A DNA stretch of 64,000 nucleotides, taken from the NCBI RefSeq assembly GCF_002116695.1, contig NZ_CP020477.1, positions 62,001 to 126,000 of the forward strand, read 5' to 3'. The notes under the pieces were generated by a model. That model ran no database searches and had not been told where the DNA came from. It saw nothing but the letters and a program-made list of their open reading frames with translations. The stretch comes from Acidianus manzaensis (GTDB lineage: Archaea > Thermoproteota > Thermoprotei_A > Sulfolobales > Sulfolobaceae). The position numbers and the translations under genes are program-made. This document shows, piece after piece, positions 35,415-45,683 of the stretch. Numbering within the stretch: position 1 is the first letter of the stretch; each line of letters opens with the position of its first letter.

Positions 35415-37310
35415 TTATTTCTTCTTTATAATTATTACTAGTAATATTATAATTATTACTATAACTACTACGATAACAGTATCCAGATATCCATTAGGCT
35501 TCGCGATAGTAGAGGTCGAAGTGGTAGTATGTAAATGAGTTACGTTATGTAAGTTAAGCGATACTATTACGAACATTGCTGAAGACCAGGTTAGTGGAGA
35601 GGTTGTAGGTAGAGGATTTCCATATTTTGGATCTACTGCTTCAGGCAATAGACCGTTCTGTGAATGGTTATATGCCCAAGTTAGCAGATTTACGGCTTCA
35701 GTGTAATTATTAGTTTTTGCATAATATAGTGCTTCAAATAAGGTTGTTATTATCCATGGAGGATTTGGTTCGCTGCTGTCGTATAAAGTATTGTCGTAAT
35801 GATAGGTATCTCCAAGGAATCTGGCTAGACCTCCATTTATCGTAAGTGTATGTTGAATTTTTCCCATAGTACTTTGAGATATATTTGAATTTAGTGGAAT
35901 TAATCCAAAATCTATAGGTAAAATTACTGCAGAATCAATGAATGGGGAATAAGGTACTAGTATTGTTTTGCTTCCGTTACTAGTAAATTCTACGGTCGTT
36001 TCTAAAGTTGATGCAAAATATGAATCATAAACGAAGTTTTTCATTATGCTTTGATTTAGCATTTTTTGTGCATTAAGTATTGACATATTTGATAGATTCA
36101 ATTTTGAGTAAATTATTGCTACGTCTTTTAGTCCTAGATCGTTAAATGCTTCTGTCCAAAAGTGATATGCTTCTCTATCTTCCCATACGCTTAAGTCTTC
36201 TGGAAGTAAGTGGAATGTGGAATTTTTTATGCTATTTATTTGATAGTTTACTGTCTGGTTCAAGCTTGGTAGGATTTCTCTCAAAAATGAATAGTTATGT
36301 GTTAGTTGAAAATAATTATATATTCCTACTTCAAATATTCCTAAGCTGTCTAATTCGTCGATTCCAAATGATTTATCTGGAGTTCCTGTGTAGAAATTAT
36401 ACCTGGTGTACCAAACTCCAGGTTTTAGTCTTTGTGCTGAAGCCATCCATAGCCAATACTTTAACGCTGAGTTATAGTGCCCTGCATCTTGTAATGCGAT
36501 AGCTGCAAATGATGAGTCTCTCATCCAATTATATAAGTAGATTGGTGATGGCGATGCAACAAATTCTCCTGTCCATGGATTTTGGTCATCCTTTAATACT
36601 AAGAGGGATAAATCGTATTCTTTGATTAAGTTTGATGGTAAGTTTTTGGGGAATTTTGATTTGTTTAACCATTGCTTTACAGTTAAGGAGGAGTTTTGTA
36701 TTATTGATGAAATACTATTTGTAACAGAAGTAATGAAGGAGATTTCTATGAATCTATATCCTTTGCCTATTAGTTGAAGTGAATTGTTTTGTAGTAATGT
36801 TGTAAAGTTTGTTAATACGTAGACTTTTCCGAATGGTTCTTTAAAATAAAAGTATGTATTATTGATTTCGGAAATATTGTTTTGTTGTAATGTTATTTTT
36901 AATGCTACTGAAGAAAATGATGTTATGAGTATGTAGTTCTGGTATTCTGGAGTTAGAATGCGTATTTTTCCTTGATTGTTTGATAATAATACTGAATTAT
37001 TTAGTGTAAGGAATGATGCAGTAGTATTGAAATTAAATAATATGGAGGAGTTGAGTAAATATCCTTGATAATAAATGTTTCTAATTGATGTAGAATAATT
37101 TGGGAAACCGTTGAGTAATGCATCTGGAATTGGTATTCCTGTGACTATCCAAATATCTAAATTTTTCCAATTACTTAATAGAAGATAGGATGGATAATAC
37201 GAGTTTGATCGTTGGGTTTGGGTTAAAGGATAGGAGTATGTAATTTGACTTGAAAAGAAGAATGAAATTATAAAAAATAATATTAAAATTATACTAACTG
37301 TTTTTATCAT
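35415..37310 (-). CDS. GH15 family glucoamylase-like enzyme, membrane anchored
   Basis: A 631-aa protein with a signal peptide (MIKTVSIILILFFIISFFFS) and a C-terminal membrane helix before KKK. The GH15 domain has YNWMRDSSFAAIALQDAG, SVWEDREAYHFWTEA with the proposed acid glutamate, and LLPEAVDPKYGNP with the proposed base glutamate, in family order. It releases glucose from the non-reducing ends of maltodextrins. The start overlaps the end of the ABC ATPase gene by 17 bases and has GAGGAGG just before the ATG, so it is translated from the transporter transcript. Confidence 0.85.
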   Translation of the reverse strand: MIKTVSIILILFFIISFFFSSQITYSYPLTQTQRSNSYYPSYLLLSNWKNLDIWIVTGIPIPDALLNGFPNYSTSIRNIYYQGYLLNSSILFNFNTTASFLTLNNSVLLSNNQGKIRILTPEYQNYILITSFSSVALKITLQQNNISEINNTYFYFKEPFGKVYVLTNFTTLLQNNSLQLIGKGYRFIEISFITSVTNSISSIIQNSSLTVKQWLNKSKFPKNLPSNLIKEYDLSLLVLKDDQNPWTGEFVASPSPIYLYNWMRDSSFAAIALQDAGHYNSALKYWLWMASAQRLKPGVWYTRYNFYTGTPDKSFGIDELDSLGIFEVGIYNYFQLTHNYSFLREILPSLNQTVNYQINSIKNSTFHLLPEDLSVWEDREAYHFWTEAFNDLGLKDVAIIYSKLNLSNMSILNAQKMLNQSIMKNFVYDSYFASTLETTVEFTSNGSKTILVPYSPFIDSAVILPIDFGLIPLNSNISQSTMGKIQHTLTINGGLARFLGDTYHYDNTLYDSSEPNPPWIITTLFEALYYAKTNNYTEAVNLLTWAYNHSQNGLLPEAVDPKYGNPLPTTSPLTWSSAMFVIVSLNLHNVTHLHTTTSTSTIAKPNGYLDTVIVVVIVIIIILLVIIIKKK

Positions 37311-38385
37311 TTTCCTCCTCTATTAAGTTTTTACCTGAGTTTATATCAAATATTACTATTTGATCTTGATCTATGGAGAATTTTATTTTATCTCCTTTTT
37401 CTACTTTTGCTTGACCTTTTTCTATTAATCTAATTATTTGCCCTCCTATATCTACATAAATAACGGTGTAGGGGCCTACTCTTTCTACCATATCAACATA
37501 GACTTCTATTCCTTCTCCGAATTTTACATTTTCTGGTCTGAATCCTATTTTAATTTTTTGATTATCTTTTAATAATTTTTTATAGGTTATTGGCACTGGT
37601 ATTTTTATGTCGTTTGATACTATGTAATCTCCTTCTATTTTTCCTTCTATTATATTCATTGGTGGAGTACCTATAAATGAACCTACCCAATCTGAATTTG
37701 GATTATTATATATTTCCATAGGATCTCCGTAAGCCTGGATTACTCCTTGATGAATTAATGCTACTTTAGTAGCTAAGCTTAGAGCTTCTGTTTGGTCGTG
37801 AGTAACGTAAACTATAGTAGTATTTAACTTTCTATGTAATTGTTTTAATTCGTCTCTAGCTATTACTCTTACTTGAGCGTCTAAGTTCGCTAAAGGTTCA
37901 TCCATGAGTATTATATCGTCTCCTTTTACTAAGGCTCTGGCAATTGCTACTCTTTGCATTTGTCCTCCGCTTAATTGTGAAGGTTTTCTATCTAGTAATT
38001 CGTCTATGCGTAGCATTTTGGATACTTCTAAGACTTTGCTTCTTATTTCTTCTTTAGATTTATGCATTAATTTTAATGGGAATGCTATGTTATCATAAAC
38101 GTTCATGAAAGGATATATTGCGTAATTTTGGAAAACCATAGATACGTTTCTATCTTTTGGAGGTACGTTATCAACTATTTCTCCTCTAAGATATACGTGA
38201 CCTTTATCTTGTTTTAGTAGACCAGAAATTATTCTTAATAATGTGGTTTTTCCTTCTCCTGATGGCCCTAGGACTACTACTAATTCTCCTTTCTCTATAG
38301 AAAGATTTAAACCTCTCAGTACTTCTGTTTTCTTTTTCTTTTGAGTGTAAATTTTCCAAATATCTTCTAATCTTATGTACTCCAT
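37294..38385 (-). CDS. malK: Maltodextrin ABC importer ATPase (MalK/MsmX-like)
   Basis: A 363-aa ATPase with Walker A LGPSGEGKTT, signature LSGGQMQRVAIARAL, Walker B IILMDEPLANLDAQ, and switch VYVTHDQTEAL. The C-terminal 120 residues form the OB-like regulatory domain of carbohydrate importers (IGFRPENVKFG). It energises uptake of oligosaccharides. GGTGA lies before the ATG, which directly abuts the permease stop. The following GH15 gene overlaps its 3' end. Confidence 0.92.
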   Translation of the reverse strand: MEYIRLEDIWKIYTQKKKKTEVLRGLNLSIEKGELVVVLGPSGEGKTTLLRIISGLLKQDKGHVYLRGEIVDNVPPKDRNVSMVFQNYAIYPFMNVYDNIAFPLKLMHKSKEEIRSKVLEVSKMLRIDELLDRKPSQLSGGQMQRVAIARALVKGDDIILMDEPLANLDAQVRVIARDELKQLHRKLNTTIVYVTHDQTEALSLATKVALIHQGVIQAYGDPMEIYNNPNSDWVGSFIGTPPMNIIEGKIEGDYIVSNDIKIPVPITYKKLLKDNQKIKIGFRPENVKFGEGIEVYVDMVERVGPYTVIYVDIGGQIIRLIEKGQAKVEKGDKIKFSIDQDQIVIFDINSGKNLIEEENDKNS

Positions 38386-39315
38386 TTACTTCACCCCTGC
38401 TAAGCTACTATATGCTCTTGTCATCATTCTTTGTGAGACTAAGAATAAAGCCATTAATGGAATTCCCATTAATACTGCTCCTGCTGCGAATAGATTATAT
38501 GCTGGTGCGCTAGCTGGGTTTATTAATCCTGCTAGGTAATATAATCCTATCGTAGCTGTCCATAATTTTATGTGTGGTAGGATAAATGCATAGGCTAAAG
38601 CGAAATCCATGTATGCTCCTAGAAATCCTAATAAAGCCGTTAAAGCTACCACTGGCAATGCTAATCTCATAACAATTCTTAAGAATGCTTGAAAACGTGA
38701 TAATCCATCAATCATTGCCGCTTCTTCATATGAAGATGGTATGCTATCTATGCTTAATTTAGCTAGAAAAGCTGCGAATATAGCAGTTCCTGGAGTGTAA
38801 GCTAAGACCAGTCCAACATAATTCAATAAATGAAATTGAGCAAAGAGAAGATATAGTGGGACAGCTGTTGCAGTATAGGGAAAGAAAGTTATTATGTAAA
38901 TGAATGTTGCCAAAGTTTTCTTTGCTGGTATATTTAATCTTGATAATGCATATCCAGTTATCATTGCTAGTATTACTGAAAATATTGCTGTAGCTGAGGC
39001 TAATATTAGACTGTTTCTAACCCATACTGGAAATGAAGCTCCTCCATAAAAGCTTGAAAATAGTAAGTATTTATATGCAGTAAAGTATAGGTGCTTAGGA
39101 ATTAAATCAGATACATCTAGAGATATTAAATTAGGTGCATTGCTAAAAGATGTTAAAAATACATAATATAAAGGAAATATTGAGAATAATGTCATTATTA
39201 TAAGAGCAGAATATGAAATAAATAATCTAACTATTTTTCCTATTATATATTTTCCTTTAGATCCTCTTTTTTGAGTTTGAATATTCTTTTTTTCTTCTTT
39301 TTTAACTTCTTGCAT
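38386..39315 (-). CDS. malG: Maltodextrin ABC importer permease (MalG-like)
   Basis: A 309-aa membrane protein with six helices and the EAA loop (SYEEAAMIDGLSRFQAF) that contacts the ATPase. A cytoplasmic lysine-rich N-terminal stretch precedes the first helix. The frame can start at GTG 39324, but GAGGTGA lies six bases before the ATG at 39315, so that start is taken. It pairs with the MalF-like protein to make the channel. Confidence 0.9.
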   Translation of the reverse strand: MQEVKKEEKKNIQTQKRGSKGKYIIGKIVRLFISYSALIIMTLFSIFPLYYVFLTSFSNAPNLISLDVSDLIPKHLYFTAYKYLLFSSFYGGASFPVWVRNSLILASATAIFSVILAMITGYALSRLNIPAKKTLATFIYIITFFPYTATAVPLYLLFAQFHLLNYVGLVLAYTPGTAIFAAFLAKLSIDSIPSSYEEAAMIDGLSRFQAFLRIVMRLALPVVALTALLGFLGAYMDFALAYAFILPHIKLWTATIGLYYLAGLINPASAPAYNLFAAGAVLMGIPLMALFLVSQRMMTRAYSSLAGVK

Positions 39316-39325
39316 GTGAATCACC

Positions 39326-40201
39326 TCATGTAATTGAATCTAAAACTTTTGTAATTCTTAATACAATTACGGCCATTATAATTACCATCAGTGTTGATAT
39401 TATTGACCATGCTGCAGCTAGGGAAAAATTGCTATAACTAAAAGCTTGCTGATATGCATATACTATAAATGTTTCAGTTGATATTCCTGGACCTCCTCCT
39501 GTTAGTATGTAAATAGGATAGAAGTTATTCCATGTAAATACAAAACTTGTAATAAATACGAATGCTATTACTTTTTTTAGAGAAGGCAAGGTTATTCTAA
39601 AGAATTTAGTAAAAACTGATGCTCCGTCTACATCAGCTAATTCGTATAGTTCTCTAGGTATACTTTGTAGTGCAGAATAGAAGACTGTCATAAAGTAAGG
39701 AAAAGAAAGCCAAATATTTGTAACTATTAGTTCTATCCATGCGTCGGTAGTAGAAGTTAATGAATTTATTGGGGGTAAATGAAGAAGTGGTAAAACTAAT
39801 TTGTTCATCATTCCGTACGGGTCTACCCATAGTCCTTGCCAAATTAATAATGATATAAATCCAGGGAAGGCCCAAGGTAAGATTAATAAAGCGTAAAATA
39901 TTGATTTTCCTTTAAGATCTTTCTGATTTAAAATTAAAGCCATTCCTAATCCTACTAGGGTTATAGGAACTAAGCTTCCTATTGTCCATATTGCTGTATT
40001 TCCTAAAAGTTTCCAAAAATATCCAAACTTAAATAATGATATATAATTTTGGAATCCTACATAAGTATAATGGAAAAAATGAAATAAATTCATATTAGTA
40101 AATGAAATATCTATAGCGTAAGCTAAAGGATAAATAAATAAGAAAAAAACTATGGCTAAAATTGGAATCATATAAAAAATTCCATTATATTTTTCATTCA
40201 C
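39326..40201 (-). CDS. malF: Maltodextrin ABC importer permease (MalF-like)
   Basis: A 291-aa membrane protein with six helices and the loop ELYELADVDGASVFTKFFRI, which is the EAA motif. It starts with GTG after AGGTGA, and it is the first permease gene after the binding protein. Length matches archaeal sugar permeases that lack the extra MalF periplasmic loop. Confidence 0.9.
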   Translation of the reverse strand: MNEKYNGIFYMIPILAIVFFLFIYPLAYAIDISFTNMNLFHFFHYTYVGFQNYISLFKFGYFWKLLGNTAIWTIGSLVPITLVGLGMALILNQKDLKGKSIFYALLILPWAFPGFISLLIWQGLWVDPYGMMNKLVLPLLHLPPINSLTSTTDAWIELIVTNIWLSFPYFMTVFYSALQSIPRELYELADVDGASVFTKFFRITLPSLKKVIAFVFITSFVFTWNNFYPIYILTGGGPGISTETFIVYAYQQAFSYSNFSLAAAWSIISTLMVIIMAVIVLRITKVLDSIT

Positions 40202-40211
40202 TTTAATTCAC

Positions 40212-41735
40212 CTAAAATATTCCTAAAATAGACGATAAATAATAAATTAAGAATTCTAATCCATTAGTTGGTAATACTGCTATTTCATCAACTGAAAATC
40301 CTGCTTGTTGCAAGGATTGTATAAAGGCTGATTCCATTCCTTGTGCTGCATCAGTAGCAGAGATTTTTTGAGCGAAGAACTCACTAGCATATTGATGGAA
40401 TGAATCCCAGTAATAATTCATTTGTGGTATATTAGGGCATACTTGAGTGTATTGTGCTTGTTCTAAAATACCTTTCATTATACCATTTAGATAGGAAGGC
40501 TTTAAGTCTCCAGCATTTAATTGATTTATTGCTTCGTTATAAGCTGGTTTGAACGCTGGAATATCATGAGCTACAGTCCATAAGTTCATCTCAGCGTAAT
40601 AATTAGTTACGTACATTATGAAAATTATTGATGCTTTTATCTGCATTTGAGATGCTCCACTAGCCTGTGGTGATGCTACCATCCATCCTGTGGATCCTTC
40701 AAAAGGTTCTGCTCTCATTCCAGTTTGGCTAACTACTGGCAATGGTGCTGCACCTAAATTAGGTCCTAAAGCTTGTAAATACGCGTCTAAATCCCAAGGT
40801 CCATCAAATATTATTGCAGTCTTATTAGAGATGAATAGCTGGCCTTCTACTCCACCTGCTCCAGTAGATGGTGCTAAGTAGTTTATTCTTAAGTTATATG
40901 TTAAGTTGTACCAGAAGTTAAGAGCGTTAACCATAGCTGTAGAGTTTAATGCTGGCATAGGTTGGCCGTTTACAGTTGTAAATATTTGGCCGCCAAATCC
41001 TGCAAACCATTCTGCAAATCTGTAACCGTACTCGTCACTAGCACCATATGCAATACCCCATACACCATAAGTTTTGTTAACATGTTCTGCAATACTTATT
41101 AATTGGTCAGTTGTGTTTGGTGGATATGGTACGAATTCCTTATTATAGAACATTACTATATAGTTTATATTATCAGGTAATCCGTATACTCCATTACTTA
41201 AAGTCCAATCTTTAACTGCTACTGGCAAATACTGATTAATATAGGACTGAGGAATATAATTTGATAAGTTAAGTATTAAACCAGCTGCAAATAATGCGCC
41301 TCCAGAATTACTGCTATCTCTATATACGTCTGGTGCTGTACCGGATTTTGCTGCAGTTTCAAAATTGGAAGTTCCTATGCCTACTCCATAAGTTACATCT
41401 ACATGAATCCATGGAAATGCACTTTCAAAACTGGCTAAAGTTTTATTGAATGCTTGATTTTCACCTGTACTATAACTATCCCATACTGTAATGGTTACAG
41501 GCGTAGACGGCGGAGAAGTTAATCCTACTACTTTCATAAAATACTGAGTGCTATTAGAGGGAGGAAGTGATGATACTGTTGAAATAGAAGATGTTGTAGT
41601 GCTTACTTTTGAAGTATGTGAAGATATAATTCCAGACAAATAGAGCCCTGCTACTACTGCTACAATTATAATTACAACTGCTATTATTGCTCCAATACTT
41701 TTGGATAACCCTCTATCTATTTTAAATCGACCCAA
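40212..41735 (-). CDS. malE: Maltodextrin-binding protein, membrane tethered (MalE-like)
   Basis: A 507-aa family 1 extracellular solute-binding protein. An N-terminal membrane helix (AIIAVVIIIVAVVAGLYLSG) and a Ser/Thr-rich linker tether it to the cell surface, the normal arrangement in Sulfolobales. The binding domain starts about residue 80 (TVWDSYSTGENQAFNK). The start codon is TTG, preceded by AGGT. It is the first gene of the importer and hydrolase cluster, and a TATA-like GATTTAAATC lies about 30-38 bases upstream. Maltodextrin as the substrate is inferred from the linked amylases. Confidence 0.88.
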   Translation of the reverse strand: MGRFKIDRGLSKSIGAIIAVVIIIVAVVAGLYLSGIISSHTSKVSTTTSSISTVSSLPPSNSTQYFMKVVGLTSPPSTPVTITVWDSYSTGENQAFNKTLASFESAFPWIHVDVTYGVGIGTSNFETAAKSGTAPDVYRDSSNSGGALFAAGLILNLSNYIPQSYINQYLPVAVKDWTLSNGVYGLPDNINYIVMFYNKEFVPYPPNTTDQLISIAEHVNKTYGVWGIAYGASDEYGYRFAEWFAGFGGQIFTTVNGQPMPALNSTAMVNALNFWYNLTYNLRINYLAPSTGAGGVEGQLFISNKTAIIFDGPWDLDAYLQALGPNLGAAPLPVVSQTGMRAEPFEGSTGWMVASPQASGASQMQIKASIIFIMYVTNYYAEMNLWTVAHDIPAFKPAYNEAINQLNAGDLKPSYLNGIMKGILEQAQYTQVCPNIPQMNYYWDSFHQYASEFFAQKISATDAAQGMESAFIQSLQQAGFSVDEIAVLPTNGLEFLIYYLSSILGIF

Positions 41736-42165
41736 TTTTATTACCTAATAAATCTTATCGCAATATGATGATTTAAATCTTATCAAATCGTTGAATTTAT
41801 ATATTACAATATATTTACATTAATAGATATCATACGATATATAATTTATATTAGATAGTTTGAAGTAGTAAACAATATTTATTTACTTATCATTTTAATG
41901 TATCAGAAAAAATAAAATATATCATGTTCTATGATTACTTTTTAGATGTTTATATCTAAGTATTTAAATGGATATATATCGATAATAATGAATTATGTAA
42001 AATGAGTTGTTCTTCATGTAAAAAGAATATAAAAATTCCCTATTTAATATAAAAATTATTAAATGAAATACTTGATTTTTTTAATATATATAATATAAGC
42101 TTATATTATATATTAATAGTAGAGTTAATATTATGGTATCACATATATATATTATTTAACTTTAT
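41736..42165. other. AT-rich promoter-side region of the maltodextrin cluster
   Basis: About 430 bases of very AT-rich DNA upstream of the binding protein gene, with many TATATA-like stretches. I see no gene, tRNA or clear operator palindrome. Confidence 0.45.
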
Positions 42166-42356
42166 GGTGGTTAAGGGAGCTGAAGTCTGTAAGGTTTGGA
42201 ATGGATAGCTCTTTAAAAGTCTTTATTCAGTACTAATTTTTTATATACATGGATGAAAGAGTTAGCTGATGAGGACTGCTTGATCGCATGTAAAAAACCC
42301 TCAAGAATCAAGAAATCCTCATTGAGAGGCTCAGTCGTAAGGGCAGAGTAATTCAC
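42166..42356 (+). mobile_element. Short deletion derivative (MITE-like) of the IS605-type element
   Basis: The left end GGTGGTTAAGGGAGCTGAAG and the right end TCAGTCGTAAGGGCAGAG followed by ATTCAC match the ends of the longer element, in the orientation opposite to the copy at 13040, with almost everything between removed. It is the most diverged of the six copies. Confidence 0.65.
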
Positions 42357-42474
42357 TAAGTATGATACCATTTCTACAGACTCTAAAAATATGAAATTAG
42401 ATTACTCTAATTAAATCAGTGTAAAACTCTTTTTTAAATAAAAAAAGTAATAGAAAAACAAAAAATATTAAATT

Positions 42475-43437
42475 TTATCCTTGATAAGTGGCTATAGCAT
42501 TTATTGTAATAATATTTCCTCCAGAATTAATAGTAATTGTTATAGTATATTGTCCTCCAATCTGTAGTGAGCTTGTATTTCCAAAGAATATATTCAAGTA
42601 ATTGTTACCTTGGTTAAGCATATTCGGATTTATATTAGATGATGTTAATGGCGTACCTTGTATATTAGCTGATATAATAGATGCTGGAGTAGAAGCATAT
42701 ATAGCTAATTGAGCATATCCATTACTCCTTATAATTCCTTGACCTACCTGATAAAATTGAGGAGCTTGAGAAGGATATTGCTGAGGATACTGAGAATATG
42801 GCTGAGAATATCCAGCTTGATAACTTGGATTCGCTACATACGTACCAGATGATACCATGTTTATTATTTTTCCTATTCCAATGTATGAAATTATATATCC
42901 AATAAAAGATATCAAATCAAAAGGTATTGCTGCTAAAATTCCGCCTATTTTAGTTGTGCCTTCATTGTAAGCATCTCCGACTTTGTATATACCGACACCA
43001 ATCAAAATATCTCCAATCAAAGCTATAACTAGACCTAGATAATATAAAGGCAGACCAACAGGAATACCAACCACTGTAATAACTATTAATGCACCAATTA
43101 CTGTTATAATTAATCCTACTAAATATAATGTTCCTCCTGTTCCACCAATGCCTACATCTCTTCCAATGCTCTTCAAAATATCGAATCCACCTTTTATTCT
43201 TAGGACACCTACAATACCTAATATTGATCCTAATAGTATCAAAATTCCTCCAGCTATTATATCAGTAATAAATCCAGCAGCAGCGCCTACTGCACCTCCA
43301 GAAGATGCACCAGCAAGAGCTGCCAATCCAAACAATGATAACATCAAGAATCCTATACCAGCTAGGAACGGCGAAATTATTAAGAACAGTATGCCTGACC
43401 TTAATTTCCTTAAACCGTCTAATTCTGGATTTTGCAT
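42475..43437 (-). CDS. DUF973 family membrane protein
   Basis: A 320-aa protein. The N-terminal 200 residues hold about five membrane helices, starting with LDGLRKLRSGILFLIIS, the typical opening of DUF973 proteins of Sulfolobales. A linker of Tyr, Pro, Gln and Ser (SQPYSQYPQQYPSQ) leads to a C-terminal beta domain of about 90 residues likely outside the membrane. A TTG at 43446 is in frame, but ATG at 43437 is preferred. Function is unknown for the family. IS605-derived fragments lie on both sides. Confidence 0.78.
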   Translation of the reverse strand: MQNPELDGLRKLRSGILFLIISPFLAGIGFLMLSLFGLAALAGASSGGAVGAAAGFITDIIAGGILILLGSILGIVGVLRIKGGFDILKSIGRDVGIGGTGGTLYLVGLIITVIGALIVITVVGIPVGLPLYYLGLVIALIGDILIGVGIYKVGDAYNEGTTKIGGILAAIPFDLISFIGYIISYIGIGKIINMVSSGTYVANPSYQAGYSQPYSQYPQQYPSQAPQFYQVGQGIIRSNGYAQLAIYASTPASIISANIQGTPLTSSNINPNMLNQGNNYLNIFFGNTSSLQIGGQYTITITINSGGNIITINAIATYQG

Positions 43438-43446
43438 ACTTATCAA

Positions 43447-43874
43447 TATATTCTACTAACTCTAATTTATAAGTCTTTCTATTATATTCCTAATACATTG
43501 AAAAAGTGGTAAAATTTATAATGAAATTAGATAATAATTACTTTTTTGCGAGTCAAAATTACCGATATATCTAATTTAGGAAATAGCAAAAGAATGGAAA
43601 AATATCTCGCCGAAAACTTCTAAAAGTTATAATTGTATATGATATTCTGTAAATGAATTAAATAATGTCTTTTCTTGATATAAAGACAAAAATTAAAAGC
43701 ACTAACAAATAAAACATAATTAAATGGTTCTATAAATTTAAATGGAAGCAGTCATAAGAAAACTAATAGAATTAATAAGAATTAGTTCTATTAAAAATAA
43801 ACTTAATTATAAGCAAATCTATAAGTATGATGAAACAAATAGTACTTAATTACAATATGTATTTAACATAAATA
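43447..43874. other. Intergenic region without recognised features
   Basis: AT-rich DNA with no open frame of note on either strand and no copy of the dispersed repeat. Confidence 0.5.
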
Positions 43875-44141
43875 GGAGGTTAAGGGGGTGGAAGTCCCAT
43901 CCGAAAGATTGGGAATGAATACCACATTATAGAAAAGTTATATGTAAGGAAAAACATTTTTATTTAATCCTACAAGGCTGTAAGAGCTGGCTGATGAGAG
44001 TTGAGAGTACTGATTGCCTGTAGAGGGGGAACCTATGCTGTATATCATCTCGTGAGGTGGTGTATAGTAAGTTTCCCCAGAAAAGCAGGAAATCATCATC
44101 GCGAGGTAAGGATGCTCCGTCGCAAGGCGGAGTAGTTCACT
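43875..44141 (+). mobile_element. Deletion derivative of the IS605-type element
   Basis: The left end is GGAGGTTAAGGGGGTGGAAG and the right end includes ATCATCGCGAGG and the hairpin GCTCCGTCGCAAGGCGGAG, ending GTTCAC. Only ends remain. Its right end stops about 45 bases before the start of the membrane-anchored kinase gene and could influence its promoter. Confidence 0.78.
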
Positions 44142-44186
44142 CATAGAAATAAATATAAGTAATAAATAAGAAAAAGAGTAATTATA

Positions 44187-45482
44187 ATGTCAGCTAAACC
44201 ATTATTCTTTTTAGGTTTCCTTTTAGTCCTTCTATTTATATTTATCTTTCCTCCTTTAGGTATAGCCTTACTTGTATTGTTCGCTATATCTATCATTCTT
44301 TATTTTTTTGGAAAAACAATACTTAAAATATTAAACGAAGATAAAAAACCACCAATGCGACATCAAATGCACCACAAATATAACCAACAGTCCATTAGAC
44401 AAGCATATTCACAACCGAAAAACCAATTTCCACCTAAAAACGTTCAAATACAAACTCAAAATAAAACACCTAACATTCAGAATCCTTCTTTCTCTTTATC
44501 CAATTATATCCTTCAACAAAAATTAGGAGAAGGAGGATTTGCTACAGTTTACAGAGGCATAGATAAAAGAAATAATCAAGAAGTGGCAATAAAATTGTAT
44601 AAGAGTACGTCAAAGGATTTCGTAAAAGAAGTAGCAGTCTGGTTAAATTTAAATCATCCTAATATCGTAAAATTGCTTGACTACGACATAACTCCATCAC
44701 CTTACGTAGTCATGGAACTGATGAAGGGAGGAACATTAGAAGGAAAGAAGTTTGATAAAATTACTGCAACCAGAATTATCTTAGACACTCTTCAAGGTTT
44801 AAAGTACGCTCATTCTAAGGGAATCATACATAGGGATATCAAGCCTTCAAACATTTTGCTAGATGAAAATGGAAGAGCAAAAGTCTCTGATTGGGGTATT
44901 GCTAAGATTGCAGAAAGGACTACTTCTACAAACTTGTCTATGACTCTTCAGTACGCTTCTCCGGAAGAATTAAGCGGTTTACCAGTAGACGAGAGGAGTG
45001 ACGTTTATCAAGTTTGTGAAGTGTTTTACGAGATATTAACTGGCGTACCAGCATTTTCTGGCGATTTAATTTCTATCACGGGTAAAAAAATGTCTGAAAA
45101 TTTTGTTTTGCCTTCAGTCTTTGATTCCTCCTTGAGTAACTTTGATACTCTCTTTAAGAAGTGTTTTTCTCCTAAGAAGGAGGATAGGTATTCTGATGAC
45201 GAGTTAATTAAGATTTTATCTAATAATTTAATAAATACTGTGAGTGTTACTGTTTCAAAGACTAATTCTACTTATGCTTATGTTGAATTAGCTTACGCTT
45301 ATGCTACGCTAGGTGATTATGAGAGAGCTTTGTTCTGGTTGAAGGAGTTAAATAAGAGAGTTGACTGTAAAGATGTTATTCAAGTTTTAGAGTTGAAAGT
45401 TAAGAGCAATTATTATACGCAAGAGGAAGTGTTGAAGAGGATAGAATTATTGAGAAGTAGAATTGGTTTGCATAGTAGATAA
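44187..45482 (+). CDS. Membrane-anchored Ser/Thr protein kinase with TPR-like tail
   Basis: A 431-aa protein. Two hydrophobic segments at residues 5-42 anchor it, and a Gln/Pro/Asn-rich linker runs to about 105. The kinase domain has LGEGGFATVYRG (113-124), Lys136, IHRDIKPSN (214-222), DWG (235-237) and ASPEEL, followed by the same TPR-like tail as the ankyrin kinase at 21207. From the VAIK region to the stop the two genes are nearly identical, including long runs of unchanged DNA, so one was copied recently or they exchange sequence. Here the input domain is a membrane anchor instead of ankyrin repeats. Targets are unknown. Confidence 0.87.
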   Translation: MSAKPLFFLGFLLVLLFIFIFPPLGIALLVLFAISIILYFFGKTILKILNEDKKPPMRHQMHHKYNQQSIRQAYSQPKNQFPPKNVQIQTQNKTPNIQNPSFSLSNYILQQKLGEGGFATVYRGIDKRNNQEVAIKLYKSTSKDFVKEVAVWLNLNHPNIVKLLDYDITPSPYVVMELMKGGTLEGKKFDKITATRIILDTLQGLKYAHSKGIIHRDIKPSNILLDENGRAKVSDWGIAKIAERTTSTNLSMTLQYASPEELSGLPVDERSDVYQVCEVFYEILTGVPAFSGDLISITGKKMSENFVLPSVFDSSLSNFDTLFKKCFSPKKEDRYSDDELIKILSNNLINTVSVTVSKTNSTYAYVELAYAYATLGDYERALFWLKELNKRVDCKDVIQVLELKVKSNYYTQEEVLKRIELLRSRIGLHSR

Positions 45483-45683
45483 ATTATTGTCATCATTTAT
45501 GTTAAAGCTTAAAATTTGATAGATAATGATATTTATCATCTTTTAGAGATAAAACTGATATAGTTAGTAAATGCTCGCGGAATCATGATGGTTAAATATT
45601 AATTCTGAAAATGCTAAAAATTTAATTATTTAGCTATGGAAAGAGTAGTGAACTACTCCTCCCTTAGACGAAGCATCCCCACC

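Noticed and set aside
42166..44141. The DUF973 gene between two IS605-type fragments as an active composite transposon
   Set aside because: The left fragment is strongly diverged in both ends and the DUF973 gene is a typical chromosomal gene of Sulfolobales, so recent joint movement is unlikely.
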